Shown piece after piece: positions 1-12,800 of a stretch of 64,000 nt of DNA (the first letter of the stretch is position 1; each line of letters starts with the position of its first letter). The DNA is from Corbicula japonica (lineage: Eukaryota; Mollusca; Bivalvia; Venerida; Cyrenidae): assembly GCA_038501625.1 (NCBI GenBank), contig JAZAYU010000036.1:5680366-5744365 (forward strand), written 5' to 3'. The translations under genes and the position numbers were made by a program. The notes under the pieces are model-generated. The model was not told the DNA's origin, made no database searches, and saw nothing but the letters and a program-made list of their open reading frames with translations.

Positions 1-208
1 GAAAACCGATAGGGTTACTGTCTTAATCAGATAAGGGTTTACAAGTTCTAAAGTGAGCGAACCTCTCATTTGTCCCGACAGTTTCTGTAAGAACATACAA
101 TTTGCTATTGTGGATTACTATGATTTTTATGTTAAGTGTTTTTATGAGACAGAAAAAATTCTAATTTAGTTTGCTGTAGATCGTAATGAAAACTACACTT
201 CAATTTAG

Positions 209-835
209 GTATGACCGCTAATCCGGTGGTTCGAGTCAATTACTTCACTCAAAGTGGTTTGGTATGTTCAGATGGCTTTACCGACTTTGATGCCACTGTG
301 GTTTGTAACATGAGTGGATTCACATATGGAAAACGTTTCAAGTATTCAGGAATAGGTAAGTTAATGCACTAAACCAATGTTCCAACTACGCCGATCATAG
401 AATTTTGATTTCTCAGCATGGAATTAGAGAAAACTTGTTTTTATTTCATTTTATGAAAAAAACACATTAAAATCCCATCGTGCCTTGGGAACCAACGACA
501 TAAAATCAAGTTCGGGGTAAAAGTGAAAGTCACATTTGGGAAGAGTTATACGAAAAATGCATGACTTACATACAAAAATGACAATTACGAAGCTGCAGTA
601 AACCCCCTTTTATGTAATGATGTATTACATTACCAAATATTCAAACTATTCAACTCAATCTACACTGATTTCTTTCTTTTTTCTTCAGGTTTAGAGACTA
701 ATATCCGCTGGTTAAGAGGTCTGAATTGTAAAGGATTTGAGACATCAATACAGCAGTGTGGACCCCACGACTGGGGACAAATAGGGGTCTGCTCATGGGG
801 ATCTGTAGCAGCAGTTCTGTGCTCAAACAATAAAG
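209..835 (+). CDS. SRCR domain 1 (exons 209-355 and 689-835)
   Basis: The first exon carries the N-terminal half of an SRCR fold (SGLVCSDGFTDFDATVVCNM), the usual W/L-x-V-C-x-DGF-x(5)-A-x-V-x-C pattern. The second carries the C-terminal half with LNCKGFETSIQQC and a closing AAVLC. The intron splits the domain in its middle in phase 1. The domain is somewhat degenerate: the usual GY after the second cysteine pair is replaced by GF. Confidence 0.85.
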
Positions 836-3800
836 GTAATTTTTGGTAATCTCTCTTTTTTGTACTTAGAGAAATGGTAACTTATTTCGACAAGATGGAT
901 ATTCCTTAATATCTACAAAAGCTTTGGCATGAAAGTTTACACACTTCTAAACAGCGCTCAGATCATGGCCATGACAAGGTGAGACAATTAGATAGTTAGA
1001 TTCTTGTTAACCTGACACTTGCTTTCAAGTTAAAAGTGGTGTCCGTGACAATTTAGTCACCTCAATTCTTCTTACAAAAAGCCTTCTCGCTCAAAAACGC
1101 CTTTCTCGAACTTTTGGCATAAATGTCAGTATTTCTATCTAGGGTTTTAAAAAAAACCAACACTCTTCTCTTGATTACGGCAAACAAGAACAGAGTCATA
1201 TCTTTTTTAGAGTCTGCATTTGATGGACCTAAAGTAAATTACAATGAAATATGTCAACTATAATCTTTGTGGAAAAAGTCTGAAATTCGGCAGGGGATCT
1301 CAAAAACCCAAAGGGTATTGCTTGAAATAAAAATAACCCTAATTGCATTAGCATCAAATGAAATATGTAATTTGTTTACTCTTAAAGAGCTAAAACAATA
1401 TTTGTTCACTCAATGTAAGAGAACTATTTTAATTATTATTCTACCAATTCGTGTTAGTAAGTAATTATCGGTATCAGGGACATATCGGATTAAGCTCTCA
1501 AGACTGCCACTGGCTCCAGTGATTAATTTAACAGAGGGAGTTGAATATAAAATTCTGTATAATCCATTTTTGGTCACTTGTATTGTTCAAACAAAGTCTT
1601 GTAATTACATTTTTCAGGTGACATGGTCTTTGACATTCGAATTGCCAATGGTTCAAGTACATCGGGTCGTGTGGAAATCAAGGTTAAAGGGTCTTGGGGC
1701 ACTGTTTGTGGTAATGACATGACTCGGGACGAAGCCAATGTCATATGCAGACAGCTCGGTTACCATGGGGGTATAAACTTGGCGCCGGGATCTTTTGGAT
1801 CAGGTTCAGGAGATGTGATACTTAGAGCAATCGATTGTGCAGGTTAGATAAATCTAGTCAGCACTTCCGGCTTTACGCACTTTTGCGCACTTTAAACAAC
1901 TATGTTTTACATAGAGTGATGAATGCAATAAAATATCGAATCAGCACTTAACAGCTTTAAAAAGAAATATTATACAGAATCGACACATTTCAAAATCAAT
2001 GCTGTAAACATTGTTGCTTATGTGTAGCGGACGTAAACAGTCTCCCCGTACATATAGTCAGTACTGTCACTAAATTATCGGTTTCTGGTGTCATGCAGTG
2101 ACGTTTACGTTTATCAAGAACATCCGATTAGCATTTTTGGGGTTGTCCCAGTCAGATAGTATAGTAACTGGCATGGCATGCTAGAAGCTGTCGCCGGCTG
2201 GTTCGCTCCCAGTGGGGGCAATGTCATGTGTCTCGGAAAGATGTCCACCTCTTCCAAATTAGTTTGTTGTGAAATGATGGATTGGTGATACATTTTTAAC
2301 AAACAGCAACGTATGTATATTAGGAACTATCACATCTAGAAAAAAAGCCTTCTCACACTGTCGTTTAAAGAGAGCGTGGGTTAACAATACGATTAATTGA
2401 AAAACAACAACACCACAAACAACGAAATGGGAATCCGAGAGATTACTTCATTGGAAAAGTCAGTAGCAAAACATTTTGCCCTTTGGGGTTTTCAGATAGG
2501 TTTTATGATTCACGAACCTCATACTTAGGTTCTATAATGCGCAAACCTCATACTTGCCTCAGTAGGAACTGACACGTTTATATGATGTGTTTTTAAGATT
2601 AACAACTTTACCTGATTTCACTTTATCTGATCACTTTTATTTAAGGAAACGAAAGTAGTGTGGCGGATTGCATTTGGTCAGGATATGGCACAACTAGTCT
2701 CAGTTGTGACCACTCTAAGGACGCTGCCGTGAAATGTTTCTACAAAAGTAAGTTTGTTTGGGATATGGCACAACTAGTCTCAGTCTTGATAACACTTCGG
2801 ACGCTGCCGTGAAATGTTTCTACAAAAGTAAGTTTGTTAGGGATATGCCGCAAGTAGGATCAGTCGTGACCACTCTAAGGACGGTGCTGTTGATTTCTCT
2901 TCATCTTCAAAAGTAAGTTTGTTCGGGATATGGTACTACTATTATCAGTTGTGATCACTCTAAGGACGCTGCCGTGAAATGTTTCTACAAAGTTAAGTTT
3001 ATTCGGGATATGGCACACCTAGTATCAGTTGTGATTACTGTAAGGACGCTGCCGTGAATTTTTCTTCAAAAATAGGTTATACAAAATGTAAAAGTTGCAA
3101 TTCCAGTTGGCGCCTTTAACTACTCATTATAGAGTTAAGGTTAAGCATCCCCTAACATAAGGATAACATACTCTTTACGACATAGTTCGCAATTTCGCTA
3201 ACAGTAAATAAAGTAGCCAGAATAACAGTGTCTTGAGCTGAGTATTATTAAAGATTTTTTAGATACTGTATATGAAAAGTGAAAATAAATTATAAATACC
3301 AAACATGGCTTTGTTGGTTCGCTCCCAGGTAGAGGCAATTTCATTTTTTGGACACGATTGATCACAGATCAAAACAAACAAGAAAAAGAATATCCCTTTC
3401 TTAGCCTTCCATATTCGTTTAAGCGAAAATACCAGGCTGCTGAAAGTGAATACAAGTTCAGAGTTTTACTACATATTGTTCAAAGTCAACATCTCCAGAC
3501 AGAGTCCTGTTCTTTATATTAACTTGGCCCGAGATCATAAAAATTAGAAGGTAAAGGTAAAGTGTTTGTTTATTATAGTGTCACCCCTATTGAAAGGGCC
3601 AGCCATTTCTGACTTATGAAACACCTTTTTCTATTGCACTTGTACCTCCCAAATCCTATCCTTTTAATGCCAGGCACCAGGCAGATAGGCATACGGTAAC
3701 CATTCTTTAACTAGCTGGCGGCTCACTAACCGGCCATATCAGAACAAACCCCTGGTGGGATTCGAACCTTCGACCTCCCGCTCCCAAGGCGGATGCCTTA

Positions 3801-6800
3801 ACCACTAGGCCAGGGAGACGCTTAGAAAGAAGATAAGTTTCAAACTTCAAGACAAGTCTCCATTTCAGCCAATAAGATGTTTGATATTCGAGACTGGTTT
3901 TCAATTTCAGATTTAGATCTTGGGCACTTTGGTTTCTGTTCTAACACACCATTCTTTTATTTTTCAGCACGACTTGATGGGTCAACCACCATAAACTATG
4001 GACGTCTGGAGATATACGACAGTGCTACTGACAAGTGGCTAGCTGTGTGCGACCGTAATCTAAACGTCAACAATGCTAACATTATATGTAGACAGATGGG
4101 ATATGTTGATGGTAATGCCATATAATACTATGACATAAACGTCAACAATTCTAACATTTTATGTAGACAGATGGGATATGTTGCTGGTAATTTCACATAA
4201 TACCATGACTTAAACGTCAACGATGCTAACATTTCATGTAGACAGATGGGGTATGTTGATGGCAATTTCATATACTACTGTGACATTAATGTCAACAATG
4301 CTTACATTATATGTAGACAGATGGGATATGTTGATGGTAATTTCATATACTACCGTGACATTAATGTCAACAATGCTTACATTATATGTAGACAGATGGG
4401 GTATGTTGATGGTAATGCCATATAATATCGTGATATTAACGTCAACAATGCTAACATTTTATGTAGACAAATGGGATATACTGCTGGTAATTACACACCA
4501 TTCCCACATTTTATACATGTTTTCTGTCATTTATCAATAAACTTGTTTAATGCACTGGTAATAACGCACATGTGACAGTTAAATACAATAGGAAATACTA
4601 GTAGTTTGTTTAATAATTATGGTTACCGTATAGCGGCCGAACATTTCTGCGTTTTTGACTTAATAAAATATCCATTTAAACATTCGTTGTTGGTTGTAGG
4701 GATGTTTCAGCAAGGGTCACCGCTAGGTCCAACATCTACCCAGATATCAATTGTTGATATAAACTGCAGCTTGTCAACTGAGTGTACCTTTACCAAGGGT
4801 TCGTGTTGGTCAGGCAAATATGCAGCTCTATACTGCAGTGAAAACAGTATTACCGATGAAAGTAAGTATAAAAACTCAAGTGAAATTGAATAATGTTAAT
4901 CAATATTGGTCTGGCAAATATGCGGCTCTATACTGCAGTGAAAACAGTATTACCAATGAAAGTAAGTATAAACTCAGGTGAAATTGAATAATGTTAATCA
5001 ATATTGGTCTGGCAAATATGCAGCTCTATACTGCAGTGAAAACAGTATTACCAATGAAAGTTAGTATAACCCTCGAGTGAAATTGAATAATGTTAATCAA
5101 TATTGGTCTGGCAAATATGCGGCTCTCTATTGCAGTGAAAATACTATTTCCAATGAAAGTTAGTATAACCCTCGAGTGAACTTAAATAAATTAATGATAA
5201 TCAATATTGGTCAGACAAGTGTGCGGCTCTCTACTGCAGTGAAAACAGTATGAGCAATTAAAGCTAGTATAAACACTGAAGTGAACTTGAATAATGTTAA
5301 TCAATATTAGACAGGCAAATATGCGGCTCTCTACTGCAGTGAACAGTATAAGCAATTAAAGTTAACTCAAGTGAACTGAAATACAGTCACTGTAAAACCT
5401 AATTACCAATGAAATTATTATAAACAATTAAGCGAACTTAAATAATGTGAATCAATGTATATAAGTGAGCATTTTACTGTTGTTTTACTCTTACTCGTGT
5501 TTATTTCACAACTGTACTGTTAACTGGTGTTACAGTAAATCTTGAGTTGGGCTCCACCCGGGGCTAGGCGGCTAGGGTAGTGAATGGAAATGAACAGGCT
5601 CAATCAAACCGAGTCTGCAATGTAATGCAAATTCATATTTGTGTTCCATGGCTTTCAAAGTTCCCTTATTATCTATGTTTTCTATTTTTTAATTTCGTGG
5701 TTTTCAGTGTTCTAAAATTACATTAAGCTACATTTTATATATCAAAGTTCAAAGTTTAATTAGGAATAAACAATACAGTTTGTTTGATCTGTCTACTTAA
5801 TTTACTGAGACAAATAAGTACCTTTGAATATAATTAAATTAAAAGAATTCATGTTAAAAAGCAAGTTGCAGAATGAAAATGGTGTAAGAACCTTTTAGTC
5901 GCAATACATGTACTAACAGTTTTACATGTATAAGATAATGTAATGCTAAGATTATTGCGGTGTAATAGATCAAAATATTACCCAGAAATGTCTGTATTTC
6001 AGATGTAGCACTCCGTCTGCCACTCAGTTCCTTCTATGGTCCAGTATCGATACGTAGGTTTGGATTATGGGGTCATATCTGTAGCAACGATTTTGATGAC
6101 AATAATGCCATAGTGGTGTGCTCACAGCTGGGGTATCCGGACGGTGTAGCTGTAAGAACCTTCGCGACGCCGGGGTATCCCATCATTCAAGGTTTGTACT
6201 TTGGCTTAAATAAATGTGGCATGTCAGGGAAACAAGTGAAATTTTTGACTTTTTTGCTACTACATGTATATTTGAAAAGAATTTGCAATGATCTATTTTT
6301 AGTCAGAAGTAATAGGTGATTTTGTTACACATTTTGACATTATAATGCTATTTTTACAGCGAAATTCAAAATAAGCAAATGATGTCGTCGGCTCAACTTT
6401 AAGACATCATTCCAAGAAAAAAAAAGTCAATTTTCCGAACATTTTTTCCATTACGTGCCTTGAATACAATCATAGACATATTTATAAATTGACTTTTTAC
6501 ATAAACACGAAAATTACAATTGACGAATGAGAATAAATGAGGATATTCTATGTAAAAGACATGCTTAAAAGTGACATTCTTACCGAATATTCCGTGGAGA
6601 TTATGTAATTAACAGTACAAGATAGTTTAAAAATGTCTATATTTCTGGTTTAGGGTCAGTTGACTGTCTTGGCGACGAGGCCAGTCTCGCTAGCTGTACC
6701 AAGCGAGCATTATTTGCGGAAGACCCCGGCTGCTTCAATATGACTACGGTAGCGGGAGTCATATGTTACACAGAGACAGGACTCATTTTTGGCTCCACTG

Positions 6801-9800
6801 ACCTGGACCATACAACCGGTCGAATGTCTTCAGGGGTAGGTCTTCATGTGAATGGTCAAACCTTGTATATTTCTCAAGTCAAGTTTACTAATGTTGATGC
6901 TGCGGTGTATTGCAGTGACTTGGGCTACGCCGGAGGGGAGACATATCACGGTGGGTCTGGTTCATTCGGAGTTAGTGATCTAACCTGTACCGGAATGGAA
7001 GAGACTATTTTGCAGTGCCAAGGGACATGGGATCCTGAAAAGACGAAAGATAAAAGCGGAGACCTAGCTGGTGTGACTTGTTTCACGGCAGTAAGACTGG
7101 TTTATGGGGATCCAACATATTATGGAGTTGTTTACACATCAAAAGGTGTCAAGAGTGGCCCGGTGTGTGCAGACGGGTTCGACACTATCGACGCAGGTAT
7201 GTGATAACCGAGTTGGGCCTTTTATAATTTAAGATTGTAAGTTTTGTCTAAAAGAAACTCAAATTTATTTGCAGCTGTCTTTTGTGAGGAAAATACAATT
7301 GCGCTTATTTTATTTATTTCTGTGTAAACATGTTATTTTTAACTTCTTCGCAAAAAGTTCTTTCCGAAAAATTAATTATGCCAATATCATTCTTTTTTGT
7401 AGGTATTGCTTGCAAGAGCATTGGGTATGATTCGGGATTAGTGCTGTGCTGTGCTGCATTAGGTTCTGTTGACCAGAGTCCAGTATCGACAAATGTTCAG
7501 TGTACTGGTACGTGACTAATTGTGCGCTTTAAAGATCTTTAAAATATTTTAATTTACCGGTTAGCCGGTTTTGAAATGTGCCTTCATGCTCCTTTTGCTG
7601 TGAATTTTAGATAGTTTAATCAACACTTCAGCAGACTTCAAGATTTACTCAAAACCTGCTGATAATCCCGATAGTTTTAATCAATACATCCGCCCGTTCT
7701 TTATTTTGAGTGTAAATGCCATTAAAACCCGATGGTGTATTCCAAGTTTGGCAATAATTTGGTTAAAATTTGTAGGGCATGGTATGTTTGTTGTTAATTC
7801 CAAGAAGAGCGGTTTACTCTAAATGTTTTACCAAACATTCTTCCTGTATTTGAAGTTTGCAGTAAATTCCATGTGTACATTTACTAAAACGTTCAGACCC
7901 AATAGCATTCTCTCACCAGAGGGCGTGCTACACAAGTTTCGCTTACACCTCTGTCAACGCCCGATGTACAAGATTCTTGTACAAAATATAAATAATGAAT
8001 AAAATGCTCGTGAGATTATTTTGATCTCTGTATATTTTACTTAGAATGAAAATGGGTATTTTTATTTTTTTTAGAACAATGTTTAAGATATATTTTAACC
8101 CAAATTTTCGGGGAACTATTTTGCGGTGTGACGATAGAATATCACGGTGTATGAGAACTACTTTTCCCGGCGTTGACAGAGGTGTAAGCGAAACTTGTGT
8201 AGCACGCCCTCTGGTGAGAGAATGACCCAATAGCAGCCTGATTTTCTTGGATTTTAAAGGGACAGAGAAACAGTTTACCAGCTGTAAATATGATGAACCG
8301 GTGTCAGAATCTTGCTCCAGAAACTACGCTGCTGTGGCATGTTACTCGGGCACCAAACCAATTGGTATTATTTTCAGTAGTACTTAAGTGTGTATGCTTT
8401 CCATGTTTTATCCTCGTTGTTCTGTGACTATTGTTTAAAGAACACCATCCCTTTGTCTTGAAGATTATCTTCCTCCGAAACTAGATGTGCTAGAGATTAT
8501 GAAAATATCAAGCAGTCGTTGAGAAAGGGCCTAATCAAATGGAATCCCTTTGTGGCATGTTGGTGTTCTGACAATTGATATCCAATTTAGAGTATTTTGA
8601 TATACATGTTTTTTTTGGCATTTCGGTTCGATTTTACTTTGTTTAGTAACGTGTTTGACTTGTGGAATATGTTAAAATACTTCATTAAGAAATGTTTTTG
8701 CCACATCTGTAAATTTAACTGTTTCAGATTACACTATAAGTTTTCCGGCTACGGACTCTAGCACTTATGCCGGAAACGTTGTTTTAACCTACATGGGCAT
8801 CAACGGGAGCATATGTATGGACGGATGGGATGATAAAGACGCTCATGTTGCATGCAGAGAACTTGGGTTTCAATCAGGAGTTGCCTATAACGCCGCTAAG
8901 TAACTTACTTTTCCTTTCTTAAAAAACCTAGAAGCTCGATTTGTTATTTTTATCCCAGTCATCGTGTTCTTGCTAAATTAACTCCAGGGGATCTGGTCTC
9001 GGTCAGGTCATTGAGTACTCGCCCCTTTGGCTTTGCACTGCTATTAGCTTCTTGTGTTTGTTTGCTTTTGCATGCAACATTGTTAAGATGATGGGTGGGT
9101 TGGATTTATTTCACCAGGACCACTTGCACTTGTTTGTTGATAGGGGAACCTGTTGGGGCAATTGTATGGTTGGTAGAATCTTGTTTAAACCCCGAATTGC
9201 AAATTGTTTTGCCACTGACCGTTCCAAGGCGGTAACCCCAAGGACTTTCGTTAATTTTTTGTGATGTCTCTTTAAAATTAATATTCTTCTTATTGCATGC
9301 GCTCTTTCACTCCGCTGCGTGGGGAGGATGTATTTTCTGAGTCTGGCTATTCCTGATATGCATATTTCACTATTTATGTCTGCCGCCCCCCCGTCTGGTG
9401 GAGACATATTGTTTTGCCTTGTCCGTCTGTCCGTCAGTCCCTCTGTCCGTCTGTCACATTTCGTTTCAGCTCAATAACTCAAGTACCCTTTGACCGAGAG
9501 CCTTAAAACTTTATAGAGTGAAGTCAGTAGGTCAAAGGTCAAAGTCACAGGGGCCCCGAAGAGTAAAAACCGTTTCCGCTCAATAACTCTAGTACCCTTT
9601 GAACCATAGCCTTTGATCCTCATAGGGTGGTAGCCCTTATGGAATAGAAGAACCCTATTAATTGGGGATCAGTAGGTCAAAGATCAAGGCCACATGGGGC
9701 CGAAGAGTGAAAATCGTTTCCGCTCAATAACAGGAGTTCTATTTCACCCATAGCCTTCAAACATCATATGATGGATGTACTTATTGAGTAGAGGACTCCT

Positions 9801-12800
9801 ATCGATTTTGGGGTCAGTAGCTCATAGGTCAAGGTCACTGTGGCCCAAAGAGTAAAAACTGTCCGCTCAATAACTGGAGTACAGTATGAATATAGTAGTG
9901 CAAAATCATCTTTCCATGGGTTTGGATATTTCATATATATGCATGTTTCACAATTATTATCTTAACTACATACTTGCATTCTTTTAGGTCTGCAACGGGA
10001 CCGTATTGGGCTTCAAATGTAAATTGTCAAGGAACCGAGTCTAAATTATCTATGTGCCAAATGACGGCATTTGGAGAAGTGAAGCAATGCAAAAATTTAG
10101 TCAGTCATGCTGGTGTCATTTGTTATGGTAACCAAGGTGAGTTCTCAAAATGTGGCGCTTGTAAATATTTTCCTGTACATTGAATAAGTGCTGTTATCAA
10201 TTACGCCCTTTGAAGTCCGTTGAAAATAGATATTTATATGTGCATATAAATAGTTGCGCTCAATTCTGGGCTATTCGCCGTGGGCGGTAATATGCATTTC
10301 CATTACTGATCATGAACAGCCTCAATCAAACCGAGCCTGCAATATTGTTTTATTTGTTGTGTTCGGTGGCTTTTAAAGTTGCATTTTTGTGTCGCCTGCG
10401 GTAGCAGGTAGACACATAGGGATCATATTGTCCGTCGGCGGCGTCGTCGTCGGCGTCGTCGTCCGGTAGTCCCCAAGCTTTAACATGAAACTTAATGTGG
10501 CCTATAACTTTGAAAGTACTTGTCCTATTCACTTCATGCTTGGAATATATCATCAGCATGAACACAGCGATCCGTGACAACAAGAACGATAACTCCTCTT
10601 TCACTATTTTACGAGTTATGCCCCTTTCAAATACAACTTTAACATGAAACTTAATGTTGCCTATAACTTTAAAAGTACTTGTCCTATTCGCTTCATACTT
10701 GGAATATATCATCAGCATGAACACAGCGATCCGTGACAACAATCACGATAACTCCTCTTTCCCTATTTTATGAGTTATGACCCTTTAAAATGAAACTTTA
10801 ACATAAAACCTAATGTGGCCTATAACTTTGAAAGTACTTGTCCTATTCACTTCATACTTGGAATATATCCCCAGCATGAACACAGCGATTCGTGACAACA
10901 AGAACGATAGCTCCTCTATTATTATTTTATGAGTTATGCCCCTTTCAAATGCAACTTTAACATGAAACTTAATGTTGCCTATAACTTTGAAATTTCTTGT
11001 CCTATTCACTTCATACTTGGAATATATCATCAGCATGAACAAAGCAATCAGTGACAACAAGAACAATAACTCCTCTCACTATTTTATGAGTTATGCCCCT
11101 TTCAAATGTAATTTTAACATGAAACTTAATGTCGCCTATAACTTTGAAAGAACTTGTCCTATTCACTTCATACTTAAAATATATCATCAGCATAAACAAC
11201 CCCAACTGTGCCAACAAGAATGATAACTCCAGTTCCAATATGTTTTGAGTTATGCCCCTTTCAAGTACCACTTTAACATGAAACTTAATGTTGCCTATAA
11301 CTGTGAAAGAACCTATCCTTTTCACTTAAACCATCTGTGACGACAAGAATGATAACTCCAGTTTCAATATTTTTTGAGTTATTCCCATTTCCAATGCAAC
11401 TTTAACCTGAAACTTAATGTTGCCTATAACTTTTAAAGTACTTGTCCTATTCACTTCATACTTGGAATATATCATCAGCATGAACAATGCCATCTGTGAT
11501 ACAAGAATGATAACTCCAGTTTCAATATTTTTTAGTTATGCCTCTTTCTAATATGTAACAAGATAGGTAACAAAATAGGGGTCAGGGCATTAATATTTTG
11601 GTATGTACAAGTTTAAACTTTTAGTAAGTCGCCTCTTTAATACCGTAACACTTTTGTTGCCTCTCTGATAGTAGCAATGCTAATTTACCTGGAGAATGAT
11701 TTTCCCAGAATTATCATTGGCTATCACTGGCAGATTAAACAAGTCTGCTAGAGAGCGTCTACCTGTCAATCAAATTTTGAACAGGTACATAACACCTGGC
11801 AGGCCTCGGAAAGTTTAGTGTCATGAAGAGTTTTAGTTTGGGGTTTGATCTGGAAAGCTTAAGTTATGAAAGTGAGTTTTGAGTTTTGGGTTAGATCTGG
11901 AGAAATTGAGTCTTAGAAAGTTTTGGGTACTTAGACAATAAATCGCGGAATATTTTGGATGGGCTATTATTAACATGTTAGAAGTAATAAACGGTAGAAA
12001 CAGGACAGTGTTCTTTTATTCAAAACCCACTATACGATCAAGAACAAATAAAGTGCTACATGACGTATTCTATTTTGGTGCCGTGACCAGGATTTGTCGA
12101 CTGTTTTGTCGCGACCAACTGACACTATAAAATGCTGTACATTATCGTGTAAATCGTAAAATGCTGGACATTGTCGTGTAAATCGTGAAATGCTGGACAT
12201 TGTTCATTTTAGTTTCTAATAAACCTGGATAGCTGTATCTACTACAACCGTAAGTACGCTTTTATACTCTAGCAAATATGGCAGAACAAGAAGAATTTGT
12301 TAACATTTTTCGGTCTTTAGGCGATAAATTGACGGGATTATCAACCACTATGGGTGCACAAGGGGTAGCCAAGGTTATTCCTTCTTTTGATGGGGATAGT
12401 AAACAATTTAAAAAATGGATAAAAAGTATTGAAAAGATTGATCTCTTGGTTGGCATGACTCAAGAAAGTATCAAATTAGTGGCATACCAAGCAAATAAAG
12501 GAGTAATCTTTTAATATCGTTTGCGAACTTAAGGTTGACAGTAGAAACCAAGACTGTTAGGTCAAATTAAGGTTTAAATAAAAACACATAAACATAGAAA
12601 AAAAAATGTAAAAAATAAAAATAAAAAGTAACGAACGAATGTTTTGTATAAGTGGATGCAAATGAATATTTTTAATGTATACCCTACGTTGGTAGGAAGC
12701 CCTATATGGATAGGATGAAGGTCTAGGGTTAGGACCTTGGTATTTCGTGAGGTATGTTTACTCTGTAACAATTTACCGGTAGCGCTCTAATTTTGAGGGC

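Noticed and set aside
3740..3824. tRNA-Pro gene
   Set aside because: T stem mismatched and acceptor pairing incomplete; a SINE-like body follows.
4223..4540. 105-residue frame in the SRCR intron
   Set aside because: It is the 75-bp donor repeat read out of frame.
7943..8230. 95-residue minus-strand frame
   Set aside because: Lies inside the MULE-like MITE and starts in its inverted repeat; no family similarity.
10350..11325. Several open frames with repeated peptide blocks
   Set aside because: They are translations of the 159-bp array of the Helitron-like element, with period-matched peptides and no independent start or family similarity.
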